This document shows, one piece after another, positions 57,742 to 64,000 of a stretch of 64,000 bases of DNA. The stretch spans positions 62,001 to 126,000 of the forward strand of contig NZ_JARHTP010000005.1 in the NCBI RefSeq assembly GCF_029223485.1. Direction: 5' to 3'. Position 1 is the first letter of the stretch. Every line of letters begins with the position of its first letter. Below the pieces are notes generated by a model. It made no database searches. It had not been told where the DNA came from and saw nothing but the letters and a program-made list of their open reading frames with translations. The position numbers and the translations under genes were made by a program. The DNA comes from Streptomyces coacervatus (lineage in GTDB: Bacteria; Actinomycetota; Actinomycetes; Streptomycetales; Streptomycetaceae).

Positions 57742-58312
57742 CCACTCCGACGCGACGATCGCGCAGCGGGTACGACGCCTGGAGACCCTGCTGGAGGAGA
57801 AGGGCGTCCTCTCGGGCGCCCGGCTGGACGAGATCATCGACGCATCCCTGAGCGGGGCGTCGCCCGCGAACGGCGCGAGGGTCGTCGCACATGCCTGGAC
57901 CGACGCCGGGTTCAGGGCGCGGCTGCTGGCGGACGGCACCGCGGCCGTCCGCGAACTCGGCTACATGGAGGGCTCCTACCAGCGCCTGCGGGTCGTCGAG
58001 AACACGGCGGCGACCCACAACGTCATCGTCTGCACCCTCTGCTCCTGCTACCCGCTCCGCCTCCTCGGCCCGTCCCCCAGCTGGTACAAGTCGGAGGCCT
58101 ACCGCTCCCGCGTGGTCCGCGAACCGCGCGCCGTACTCGCCGAGTTCGGCCTCGAACTGCCGCCGGCCACGGAGATCACCGTGTGGGACTCCAGCGCCGA
58201 GACCCGCTACATGGTGCTGCCACGCAGGCCGGAGGGGACGGAGGGGCTGGCAGAGGAGCAACTGGCGGCGCTGGTCACCCGCAATGCGCTGATCGGTACC
58301 GCGTCGGTCTGA
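57731..58312 (+). CDS. Nitrile hydratase alpha / thiocyanate hydrolase gamma-like metal-binding subunit
   Basis: 193 residues. The metal motif is C101-T-L-C104-S-C106 in VIVCTLCSCYPLRLLG; CTLCSC is the cobalt-type signature, where two cysteines are oxidised to sulfinic and sulfenic acids. Further family motifs: LLADGTAAVRELGY, PSWYKSEAYRSRVVREPRAV, LPPATEITVWDSSAETRYMV. The enzyme hydrates nitriles to amides or splits thiocyanate. A GTG six bases upstream is an alternative start. No cobalt chaperone or amidase gene is seen next to it. The stop lies one base from the convergent TPR gene. Confidence 0.9.
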   Translation: MSGDHSDATIAQRVRRLETLLEEKGVLSGARLDEIIDASLSGASPANGARVVAHAWTDAGFRARLLADGTAAVRELGYMEGSYQRLRVVENTAATHNVIVCTLCSCYPLRLLGPSPSWYKSEAYRSRVVREPRAVLAEFGLELPPATEITVWDSSAETRYMVLPRRPEGTEGLAEEQLAALVTRNALIGTASV

Positions 58313-58313
58313 C

Positions 58314-59753
58314 TCAACTCTCGTCCTCCGGCGGCTCTTTGCTCTCCTGGGGCGTGGGCACCGGCTCGTCCGGCGGTTCGCCCAACGCCGCCAACGCCTG
58401 CTTCGCCAGCGGCACCCTGAGCGGCGAGAAGTACGGATTGATCCGCAAGGCCTCCTGCAGATGCCGCCGCGCAGGCCCGGCCAGCTCCAGGTCCCGCTCG
58501 ATCATGCCCCGGTGGTACGAGAACAGCGCACTGCGCACGGCACCCCCGTGCGCCCTGTCCGTCGCCACCATGGCGAACTTCAGCGCCCCCTTGTCGTCCC
58601 CGGCCATGTGCAGCGCCCACCCCAGCGCATCGGCCACCTCGGTCCCCGGCTGCCGCTGCCACTCGGCGCGCAGCCGGCGCACGGCCTCCCGCGGATCCCC
58701 GTGGTCCGCCTCGAAGGCGCCGAGCACCAGGTCGTCGTCCACGCCGCCCGCGGCCTCGTCCGCCACCCGGGTCCCCAGCACGTCGTACTCCGCCCGCGCG
58801 GCCTCCGCCATTCCCAGTGACTCGTACAACTCGCCCAGTTCCAGGGCGTATTGGGGGCACGGCTGCCGGTCGAGCGCCACCCGGTACGCGCTCAGCGCCT
58901 CCGTCGTCCGGCCCAGTGCCGCCAGCGTCCGGCCCTGCCCGGCCTGCGCGGCCCGCTGGTCCGGGTCGAGACGCACCGCCGCCTGGAAGCGACGGAGCGC
59001 CTCCTCCAGATCACCGCGCTCGAAGGCCAGCTGCCCGGCCCGCTCCAGCCACGCCGCCTGCTCGACCGGCGTGCCCGCTGCCGCCGCCGCGTCGTACAGG
59101 GCGGCCGCCGCGTCCTCGCGCCAGCCCCGGTCGCGGTAGACGGCCGCCGCTCGCGCCCGCACGACGGCCGCCCCGGAGTGCAGTTCGAGCAGCCGGTCCA
59201 GCGTCTTCTTGGCCGCCTTGTAGTCGCCGAGCCCGGTGTAGGCGTCGATCAGCAGCGGATACGTCGTCCACCGCTTCGGCCCGAGCTTCAGCGCCGCCCG
59301 GCCCCAGGTCCGCGCCGCCCGGAAGTCCCGGCGGGCGTCGGCCAGCGCCGCCATGCCGTCCAGCGCCGCCGTGTTCCCCTTCGCCTGCACCGTCAGCGAG
59401 GTCCGCAGCGCCTTCTCGGCCCGCGGATAGTTCGTCGCGTCCGCCGTGCGCCGCCCCTGCTCGACGTAGGCCGTGCCGAGCACCGCCCAGGACTGCGCGT
59501 CCTCGGGGTGCGCCCGCACCCGGGCCTCGCGCACGGTGATCAGCATCGCCAGGTCGGGCAGCGCGGCCGGCACCCCCGCTGTGACCGCGCTCAGCGCCTG
59601 CGCTCCCGGCGCCGGCGCGACCGGCCGGGGCGCCTCCGTCCGCTCCCAGGGCCACAGCGCCAGCGCCCCGCCGAGCACGGCACACCCCGCGACGGCGGCG
59701 ATCAGCACCCGCCGGCCCAGACGCGGACGGCGGCCCTCCGCTTGCTTCTCCAT
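58314..59753 (-). CDS. Membrane-anchored tetratricopeptide repeat protein
   Basis: 479 residues with a basic start and a single membrane segment at about 15-35 (RVLIAAVAGCAVLGGALALW), then a Pro-rich linker and about eight to ten TPR helices pairs (AHPEDAQSWAVLGTAYVEQG, NYPRAEKALRTSLTVQAKGN, YPLLIDAYTGLGDYKAAKKT, LEEALRRFQAAVRLDPDQRA). The C-terminus is acidic and Pro-rich (PPDEPVPTPQESKEPPEDES). Likely a scaffold outside the membrane; partner unknown. ATG at 59753 chosen, with a GTG nine bases earlier also possible. Confidence 0.85.
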   Translation of the reverse strand: MEKQAEGRRPRLGRRVLIAAVAGCAVLGGALALWPWERTEAPRPVAPAPGAQALSAVTAGVPAALPDLAMLITVREARVRAHPEDAQSWAVLGTAYVEQGRRTADATNYPRAEKALRTSLTVQAKGNTAALDGMAALADARRDFRAARTWGRAALKLGPKRWTTYPLLIDAYTGLGDYKAAKKTLDRLLELHSGAAVVRARAAAVYRDRGWREDAAAALYDAAAAAGTPVEQAAWLERAGQLAFERGDLEEALRRFQAAVRLDPDQRAAQAGQGRTLAALGRTTEALSAYRVALDRQPCPQYALELGELYESLGMAEAARAEYDVLGTRVADEAAGGVDDDLVLGAFEADHGDPREAVRRLRAEWQRQPGTEVADALGWALHMAGDDKGALKFAMVATDRAHGGAVRSALFSYHRGMIERDLELAGPARRHLQEALRINPYFSPLRVPLAKQALAALGEPPDEPVPTPQESKEPPEDES

Positions 59754-59851
59754 GGCGATCACTGTGCGTCAATACGACGAGCACATCCCGGCTTACGTCC
59801 AGTGCCGTAGACGGGGTTCACACCGATGGCCCCGGGTGCGAGGCTGTGATC

Positions 59852-61252
59852 ATGAGCCGTATCGAAGCCCCCCGCGACGAAGCGACCGGAAACCTCGTCG
59901 ACCGGCTCCTGGCCGGTCTGCCCGCCGAGGCCGTCCTGACCGACCCGGACGTCACGGCCTCCTACGCCAACGACATGGCCAGCTTCTGCCCGGCCGGCGC
60001 CCCCGCGGTGGTCGTGCTGCCGCGCAAGGTCGAAGAAGTCCAGCACGTCATGCGCATCGCCACCGAACTGCGCGTCCCGGTCGTCCCGCAGGGCGCCCGC
60101 ACGGGCCTGTCGGGCGGCGCCAACGCCTCCGACGGCTGCATCGTGCTGTCCCTGACGAAGATGGACCGCATCCTGGAGATCAACCCTGTCGACCGCATCG
60201 CCGTGGTCGAGCCGGGCGTCATCAATGCGACGCTCTCCCGCGCGGTCGGCGAACACGGCCTGTACTACCCGCCGGACCCGTCCAGCTGGGAGATGTGCAC
60301 GATCGGCGGCAACATCGGGACGGCCTCGGGCGGTCTGTGCTGTGTGAAGTACGGAGTCACGGCCGAGTACGTGCTCGGCCTGGAAGTGGTGCTGGCGGAC
60401 GGGCGGCTCATGTCCACCGGCCGCCGTACGGCGAAGGGCGTCGCCGGTTACGACCTCACCCGCCTCTTCGTCGGCTCCGAGGGCTCACTCGGCATCGTCG
60501 TAAGGGCGATCCTGGCCCTCAGGCCGCAGCCGCCGCAGCAGCTCGTGCTGGCCGCCGAGTTCGCGTCCGCGGCCGCCGCCTGCGACGCGGTGTGCCGGAT
60601 CATGGAGGGCGGCCATGTGCCCTCGCTCCTCGAACTCATGGACCGTACGACGGTGAAGGCGGTCAACGACCTGGCGCACATGGGCCTCCCGGAGACCACG
60701 GAGGCCCTGCTCCTGGCCGCCTTCGACACCCCGGACCCGGCCTTGGACCTCGCGGCCGTCGGTGCGCTGTGCGAGGCGGCGGGCGCCACCCAGGTCGTCC
60801 CGGCCGACGACTTCGCCGAGTCCGAACTCCTGCTCCAGGCAAGGCGGTTGTCCCTCACCGCGCTCGAAGCGGTGCGGGGCGTCACGATGATCGACGATGT
60901 GTGCGTGCCCCGCTCCCGGCTCGCCGAGATGCTCGAAGGCACCGAGCGGATCGCCGAGAAGTACCAGCTCACCATCGGGGTCGTCGCGCACGCCGGCGAC
61001 GGCAACACCCATCCGACGGTCTGCTTCGACGCCGCCGACCCGGACGAGTCCCGGCGCGCCCGCGAGTCCTTCGACGAGATCATGGCCCTCGGCCTGGAAC
61101 TCGGCGGCACGATCACCGGCGAGCACGGTGTGGGTGTCCTGAAGAAGGAGTGGCTGGCGCGCGAGATCGGCCCGGTGGGGGTGGAGATGCAGCGTGGGGT
61201 GAAGCAGGTCTTCGATCCGCTGGGCATCCTGAATCCGGGCAAGCTGTTCTGA
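59852..61252 (+). CDS. FAD-linked oxidase (GlcD / D-lactate dehydrogenase-like)
   Basis: 466 residues of the VAO/PCMH flavoprotein family. The FAD_binding_4 domain has VVPQGARTGLSGGANASDGC (about 75-94), SWEMCTIGGNIGTASGGLCC and the FVGSEGSLGIVV motif; the FAD-oxidase C-terminal domain has VVAHAGDGNTHPTVCFDAAD and GGTITGEHGVGVLKKEWLAR, with the substrate-binding HxGDGN histidine and the EHG motif. It oxidises a 2-hydroxy acid such as glycolate or D-lactate. ATG at 59852 or GTG at 59846; GAGGCT ten bases before suggests leaderless transcription. Confidence 0.92.
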   Translation: MSRIEAPRDEATGNLVDRLLAGLPAEAVLTDPDVTASYANDMASFCPAGAPAVVVLPRKVEEVQHVMRIATELRVPVVPQGARTGLSGGANASDGCIVLSLTKMDRILEINPVDRIAVVEPGVINATLSRAVGEHGLYYPPDPSSWEMCTIGGNIGTASGGLCCVKYGVTAEYVLGLEVVLADGRLMSTGRRTAKGVAGYDLTRLFVGSEGSLGIVVRAILALRPQPPQQLVLAAEFASAAAACDAVCRIMEGGHVPSLLELMDRTTVKAVNDLAHMGLPETTEALLLAAFDTPDPALDLAAVGALCEAAGATQVVPADDFAESELLLQARRLSLTALEAVRGVTMIDDVCVPRSRLAEMLEGTERIAEKYQLTIGVVAHAGDGNTHPTVCFDAADPDESRRARESFDEIMALGLELGGTITGEHGVGVLKKEWLAREIGPVGVEMQRGVKQVFDPLGILNPGKLF

Positions 61253-61271
61253 TCCCCTGGCGGGGTACGGC

Positions 61272-61685
61272 TCACTGGGCGAGCAGCTGGTCGAGCGCGT
61301 CGTCGATCCCCAGCTGCCCGCCCTCAGTCCCCGGGGGCACCACCCGCAAGGTCCGCTCCAGCCAGGCCGAGACCTGGGCGGCCGGCGCCTCCAGCAGGGC
61401 GTCACCGTCGGGTGAACTCAGCGCCATCAGAACGACGCTGCGGCCCTCCGACTTGGTCGGCCACACCCGTACGTCCCCGTGCCCGCAGGCCCGGAACACG
61501 CCCTCCACCAGGAGGTCGCGGGAGAACGTCCAGTACACGGGGTTCTCGGAGTTGATGTGGAAGGTGACATGGACGGCATACGGGTCGTCGGTGCGGTAGC
61601 TCAGCCGGGCCGGGACCGGAATGCTGCGCTCCGGGGACAGGATGAGCTTGAGCTCCAGTTCGCGCTCCACCACGGTGTAGTGCAT
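61272..61685 (-). CDS. ssgG: SsgA-like sporulation/cell-division protein (SsgG-type)
   Basis: 137 residues of the SALP family, found only in sporulating actinobacteria, which guide septum placement and cell-wall remodelling in aerial hyphae. Signature parts: VVERELELKLILSPERSIPV, PARLSYRTDDPYAVHVTFHI, NSENPVYWTFSRDLLVEGVF, VRVWPTKSEGRSVVLMALSS. The ATG at 61685 has GAGAGGAA nine bases upstream; the open frame extends beyond but lacks conservation-like character. The name ssgG rests on my recollection that the S. coelicolor copy lies in this part of the chromosome. Its promoter region contains a T-rich palindrome. Confidence 0.88.
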   Translation of the reverse strand: MHYTVVERELELKLILSPERSIPVPARLSYRTDDPYAVHVTFHINSENPVYWTFSRDLLVEGVFRACGHGDVRVWPTKSEGRSVVLMALSSPDGDALLEAPAAQVSAWLERTLRVVPPGTEGGQLGIDDALDQLLAQ

Positions 61686-61776
61686 GTCGTGTGGTTCCTC
61701 TCTCGGGCAGGTGTACGGGGCCCTGCGGGTGGGCCCGTACACGTGGAGAGCGGAGGGGGACGCGACCATTACGCGG

Positions 61777-61799
61777 GTTCGGAGAATTTTTTTCCGAAC
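61777..61799. promoter_or_regulatory. T-rich palindrome between ssgG and the RDD gene
   Basis: GTTCGGA (61777-61783) and TCCGAAC (61793-61799) are perfect inverted repeats around GAATTTTTT. The seven-T run (61787-61793) is exceptional in this GC-rich DNA. Located about 95 bases upstream of the ssgG start and 130 upstream of the divergent RDD gene. Confidence 0.55.
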
Positions 61800-61926
61800 G
61801 TGTGAGGACGGTGCACGGCGTTGCCCGGAAAGGGTGGGACTGGCGGGACTGTCGGTGGGGGTTGCGCCGGTCTGATAGATGTGGAGGCCCGCATATTCAC
61901 CCCCGAGCAGATACGGGACGACGGAC

Positions 61927-63387
61927 ATGAGCGCCCCAACCCCGGCCCCCGGTGACAACAGGCCCCGCGAAGGCTATTACCCGGACCCGTCCATTCCCGG
62001 ATATGTCCGGTACTGGAACGGTGCGTCCTGGGTGCCGGGCACCAGCCGTCCGGCACCGACGGACGGAGAGTCGCTCGATCCGCCGCCCGGCAGCGCCCCG
62101 GCTTCGGTCGAGGAGACGGGACCGCACTTCTTCGACGAGGACCCCGAGCCGCAGCCGGCCGAGGGCCGGCACGGCAGTCGGCCCGAACCCGCGGCCGCCT
62201 GGGGCGCCGACAGCTCCCGGCAGTCCGGCTTCGGCGGCGACCAGGACCGCCGTGTCTCCTGGGGCAACCCGCAGTCCGCGGACCCGCGCGTCGCCGCCGA
62301 CACCCACTCCCAGCCGGACGGCCATGCGTCCCGCACGGACGGCACGGCGACCATCCCGCCGACGGACGCAGACGCGGACGACCCGGCCTCCGGCGGCACC
62401 TTCGTCTTCCGCCGGGCGACGGCGCAGCCCGGCGGGACGGAGCCCCCGGCCGGCGGCGCCTCCGGCATCCCCAGCCCCGCCGGCCCCGCTGCCGACGAGG
62501 GCACCATGACGTTCCGTGCGCTGTCCCAGCGCACGGGTCGGCAGGGCGGGGCGCAGGACGGCTCCACGGGGGCGCCCGGCTTCGGCGCGGGCAAGGCGGC
62601 CGCCGACCGCGCCGCCGCGGCGCAAGGGCAGCCCCCCGCCGCCACTCCCGCCCCGGCGGCCCCTTCGAGCCCCCAGCAGTCCAACCCGACGATCCCTCCG
62701 CAGGGCGGCGGCGCCCGGCCCCCGGCCGGCCAGTCACCCGCCCCCGCCCCCGTCGCCACCCCCATGACCAGTGGCCCCGGCGGCGGTCAGCACTCCTGGG
62801 CGCAGCAGGTGCACCGGCTCGCGGGCGCCGACGAGGACCAGCCCGTCGCCCCCTGGAAGCCGCCGGTCGAGGACATCTTCCAGGCGGCCGCCATGCGGCA
62901 GGCGGCGGCCCGCCCCGCAGGCCTCGGCAAGCGGCTGGCCGCCCGGCTGCTGGACACCGTCGTCCTCGCGGGCGTCACCGCCGTGGCCGCCGTACCGCTG
63001 GGCGCCAAGGCGGTCGACCACGTCAACGAGAAGATCGACGAGGCCAAGCTCTCCGGCCGGACCGTGACCGTCTGGCTGCTGGACGGCACGACCTCCGTCT
63101 ACCTGGGCATCATCCTGGGCGTACTGCTCCTCTTCGGCGTCCTCTACGAGGTGCTGCCCACCGCCAAGTGGGGCCGCACCCTCGGCAAGAAGCTGCTGGG
63201 TCTCGAGGTGCGGGACATCGAAGGGCACGAGCCGCCGACCTTCGGCGGGGCGCTGCGCCGCTGGCTCGTGTACAGCGTGCCCGGGCTGCTCGGCATCGGT
63301 GTCCTGGGTGTCGTGTGGTGCGTGTTCGACCGCCCGTGGCACCAGTGCTGGCACGACAAGGCCGCGGGTACGTTCGTCACGGGCTGA
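61927..63387 (+). CDS. DUF2510-RDD family membrane protein with long disordered linker
   Basis: 486 residues. A DUF2510 motif near the start (YYPDPSIPGYVRYWNGASWV) is followed by about 280 low-complexity residues rich in Pro, Ala, Gly and Asp (EPQPAEGRHGSRPEPAAAWG and similar). The RDD membrane domain starts at about 340 (GLGKRLAARLLDTVVLAGVT), with spans at LGIILGVLLLFGVLYEVL and VYSVPGLLGIGVLGVVWCVF and the GRTLGKKLLGLEVRDIEG loop. The function of RDD proteins is little known; some are linked to Na+ or H+ exchange. ATG at 61927. It is followed by a second RDD gene. Confidence 0.85.
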   Translation: MSAPTPAPGDNRPREGYYPDPSIPGYVRYWNGASWVPGTSRPAPTDGESLDPPPGSAPASVEETGPHFFDEDPEPQPAEGRHGSRPEPAAAWGADSSRQSGFGGDQDRRVSWGNPQSADPRVAADTHSQPDGHASRTDGTATIPPTDADADDPASGGTFVFRRATAQPGGTEPPAGGASGIPSPAGPAADEGTMTFRALSQRTGRQGGAQDGSTGAPGFGAGKAAADRAAAAQGQPPAATPAPAAPSSPQQSNPTIPPQGGGARPPAGQSPAPAPVATPMTSGPGGGQHSWAQQVHRLAGADEDQPVAPWKPPVEDIFQAAAMRQAAARPAGLGKRLAARLLDTVVLAGVTAVAAVPLGAKAVDHVNEKIDEAKLSGRTVTVWLLDGTTSVYLGIILGVLLLFGVLYEVLPTAKWGRTLGKKLLGLEVRDIEGHEPPTFGGALRRWLVYSVPGLLGIGVLGVVWCVFDRPWHQCWHDKAAGTFVTG

Positions 63388-63476
63388 CCGCATACGACGT
63401 ATGCACCAGCTGAATCCGTACTCCGGACGGCCGTTCGCCGGATGCGGAGCCGGAGGGTTCGCGGTCCACTCGGGCC

Positions 63477-64000
63477 ATGAGCAGCGAACCGCCCCCCGGA
63501 TCCGGCGGGCCGCCGGAAGACGACCCGTTCAGGAAGCAGCCCCCTCCTGGCCAGGGGTCGGGCTCACCGTACGACGCGCCGGAAGGCGGCGGGCAACCCC
63601 CGCCGTACGGCGGCGGTGACGCTTACGGCGGCGTCCCGTACCCCAGCGACCCCCTCGCCGGGATGCCCCCGCTCGCCGACAGCGGCAGGCGCACCCTGGC
63701 CAGGATCATCGACCTGATCCTCGTGGGCATCGTCGTCTGGCTGCTGACCTGGGCCTTCAATGTGCACGAGTACGACGTGAACGCCGACAAGGTCTCCTAC
63801 GCCAAGTCCTTCGGGCAGTCGGTGATCGCCGCCGTGCTCTACATGGGCTACGACACGTATCTGATCAGCAAGTCGGGACAGACGCTCGGCAAGAAGTGGC
63901 TGAACATGCGGGTGGCCGACCTCGAAAACGGCTCCACGCCCTCCGTGCAGACCTCGCTGGCCCGCGCGGCGGTGCTGTGGATCCCGTTCGCGTTCTGCTG
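63477..64000 (+). CDS. RDD family membrane protein (3' truncated by window edge)
   Basis: The ATG at 63477 opens a frame that runs past the window end. A Pro/Gly-rich start (SSEPPPGSGGPPEDDPFRKQ, GQPPPYGGGDAYGGVPYPSD) of about 65 residues leads to the RDD domain: DSGRRTLARIIDLILVGIVV, WLLTWAFN, then SVIAAVLYMGYDTYLISKSG and QTLGKKWLNMRVADLENGST. Tandem with the preceding RDD gene, 89 bases apart, so the two arose by duplication or act as a pair. Confidence 0.88.
   Translation, partial: MSSEPPPGSGGPPEDDPFRKQPPPGQGSGSPYDAPEGGGQPPPYGGGDAYGGVPYPSDPLAGMPPLADSGRRTLARIIDLILVGIVVWLLTWAFNVHEYDVNADKVSYAKSFGQSVIAAVLYMGYDTYLISKSGQTLGKKWLNMRVADLENGSTPSVQTSLARAAVLWIPFAFC

Overview
The window is chromosomal DNA of a Streptomyces species or very close relative. 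It has very high GC, GTG and TTG starts, frequent four-base ATGA/GTGA or one-base TGATG gene junctions, leaderless promoters of the TAGGCT-N6-ATG kind, an SsgA-like sporulation protein, an NnaR-type HemD/HTH regulator and a SigU/RsuA-type pair. The gene order (ftsX, S41 protease, smpB, tmRNA, narK, nnaR, sigma/anti-sigma, HelD, malic enzyme, HU, murA, YqgE, DUF3039, GH20, hppD, ssgG) is, as far as I recall, that of the core arm of the S. coelicolor chromosome. Most of the window is therefore conserved core, with accessory pieces set in it.

Region by region. 1-3.2 kb: end of ftsX, a secreted S41 protease, smpB and the tmRNA, i.e. division and ribosome rescue. 3.2-13.6 kb: a secreted CE1/PHB-depolymerase-like esterase, then a six-gene minus-strand operon (solute-binding protein, two permeases, YicI-type alpha-xylosidase, LacI regulator, secreted GH3 enzyme) behind a perfect GTCGAAGC/GCTTCGAC operator. 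It reads as a xyloglucan or other alpha-xylosyl oligosaccharide utilisation locus. 13.6-16 kb: divergent MFS exporter and LysR regulator. 16-20.1 kb: gene remnants, nitrate transporter narK, nnaR and a CGNR zinc-finger regulator. 20.2-24.4 kb: ECF sigma factor, its anti-sigma factor and a HelD-family RNA polymerase ATPase. 24.4-31.2 kb: a candidate structured RNA, malic enzyme, HU, murA, YqgE, DUF3039 and a GH20 hexosaminidase. 31.4-38 kb: a three-subunit molybdenum hydroxylase operon with odd features, a tiny membrane protein and a duplicated-domain SUKH-4 protein. 38-40.1 kb: tRNA-Cys, a degenerate second copy of it, and an MFS pseudogene. 40.1-42.6 kb: a Doc-type toxin-antitoxin pair and a DEAH helicase. 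42.9-50.7 kb: IclR regulator and a cluster (amino-acid permease, M20 desuccinylase, PucR regulator, GNAT, N-succinylamino acid racemase) that would make a complete D- to L-amino acid conversion route, then a Lon-like protease. 50.7-54.4 kb: a glycine-betaine/choline-type ABC importer. 54.4-64 kb: Lrp regulator and hppD (tyrosine catabolism), a TagC-like propeller protein, a three-gene nitrile hydratase or thiocyanate hydrolase, a TPR protein, a FAD-linked oxidase, ssgG and two RDD membrane proteins.

Best leads for something new are: the multibranched RNA at 24508-24642; the molybdenum hydroxylase whose Fe-S subunit carries a ~370-residue disordered head and whose large subunit seems to lack the catalytic glutamate; the split nitrile hydratase; the D-/L-amino acid cluster; the RNA polymerase ATPase gene with a hairpin over its ribosome binding site; the tRNA-Cys/pseudo-tRNA duplication; and the Doc toxin with the motif histidine changed to arginine. 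No CRISPR array, prophage, transposase or large biosynthetic gene cluster was seen.
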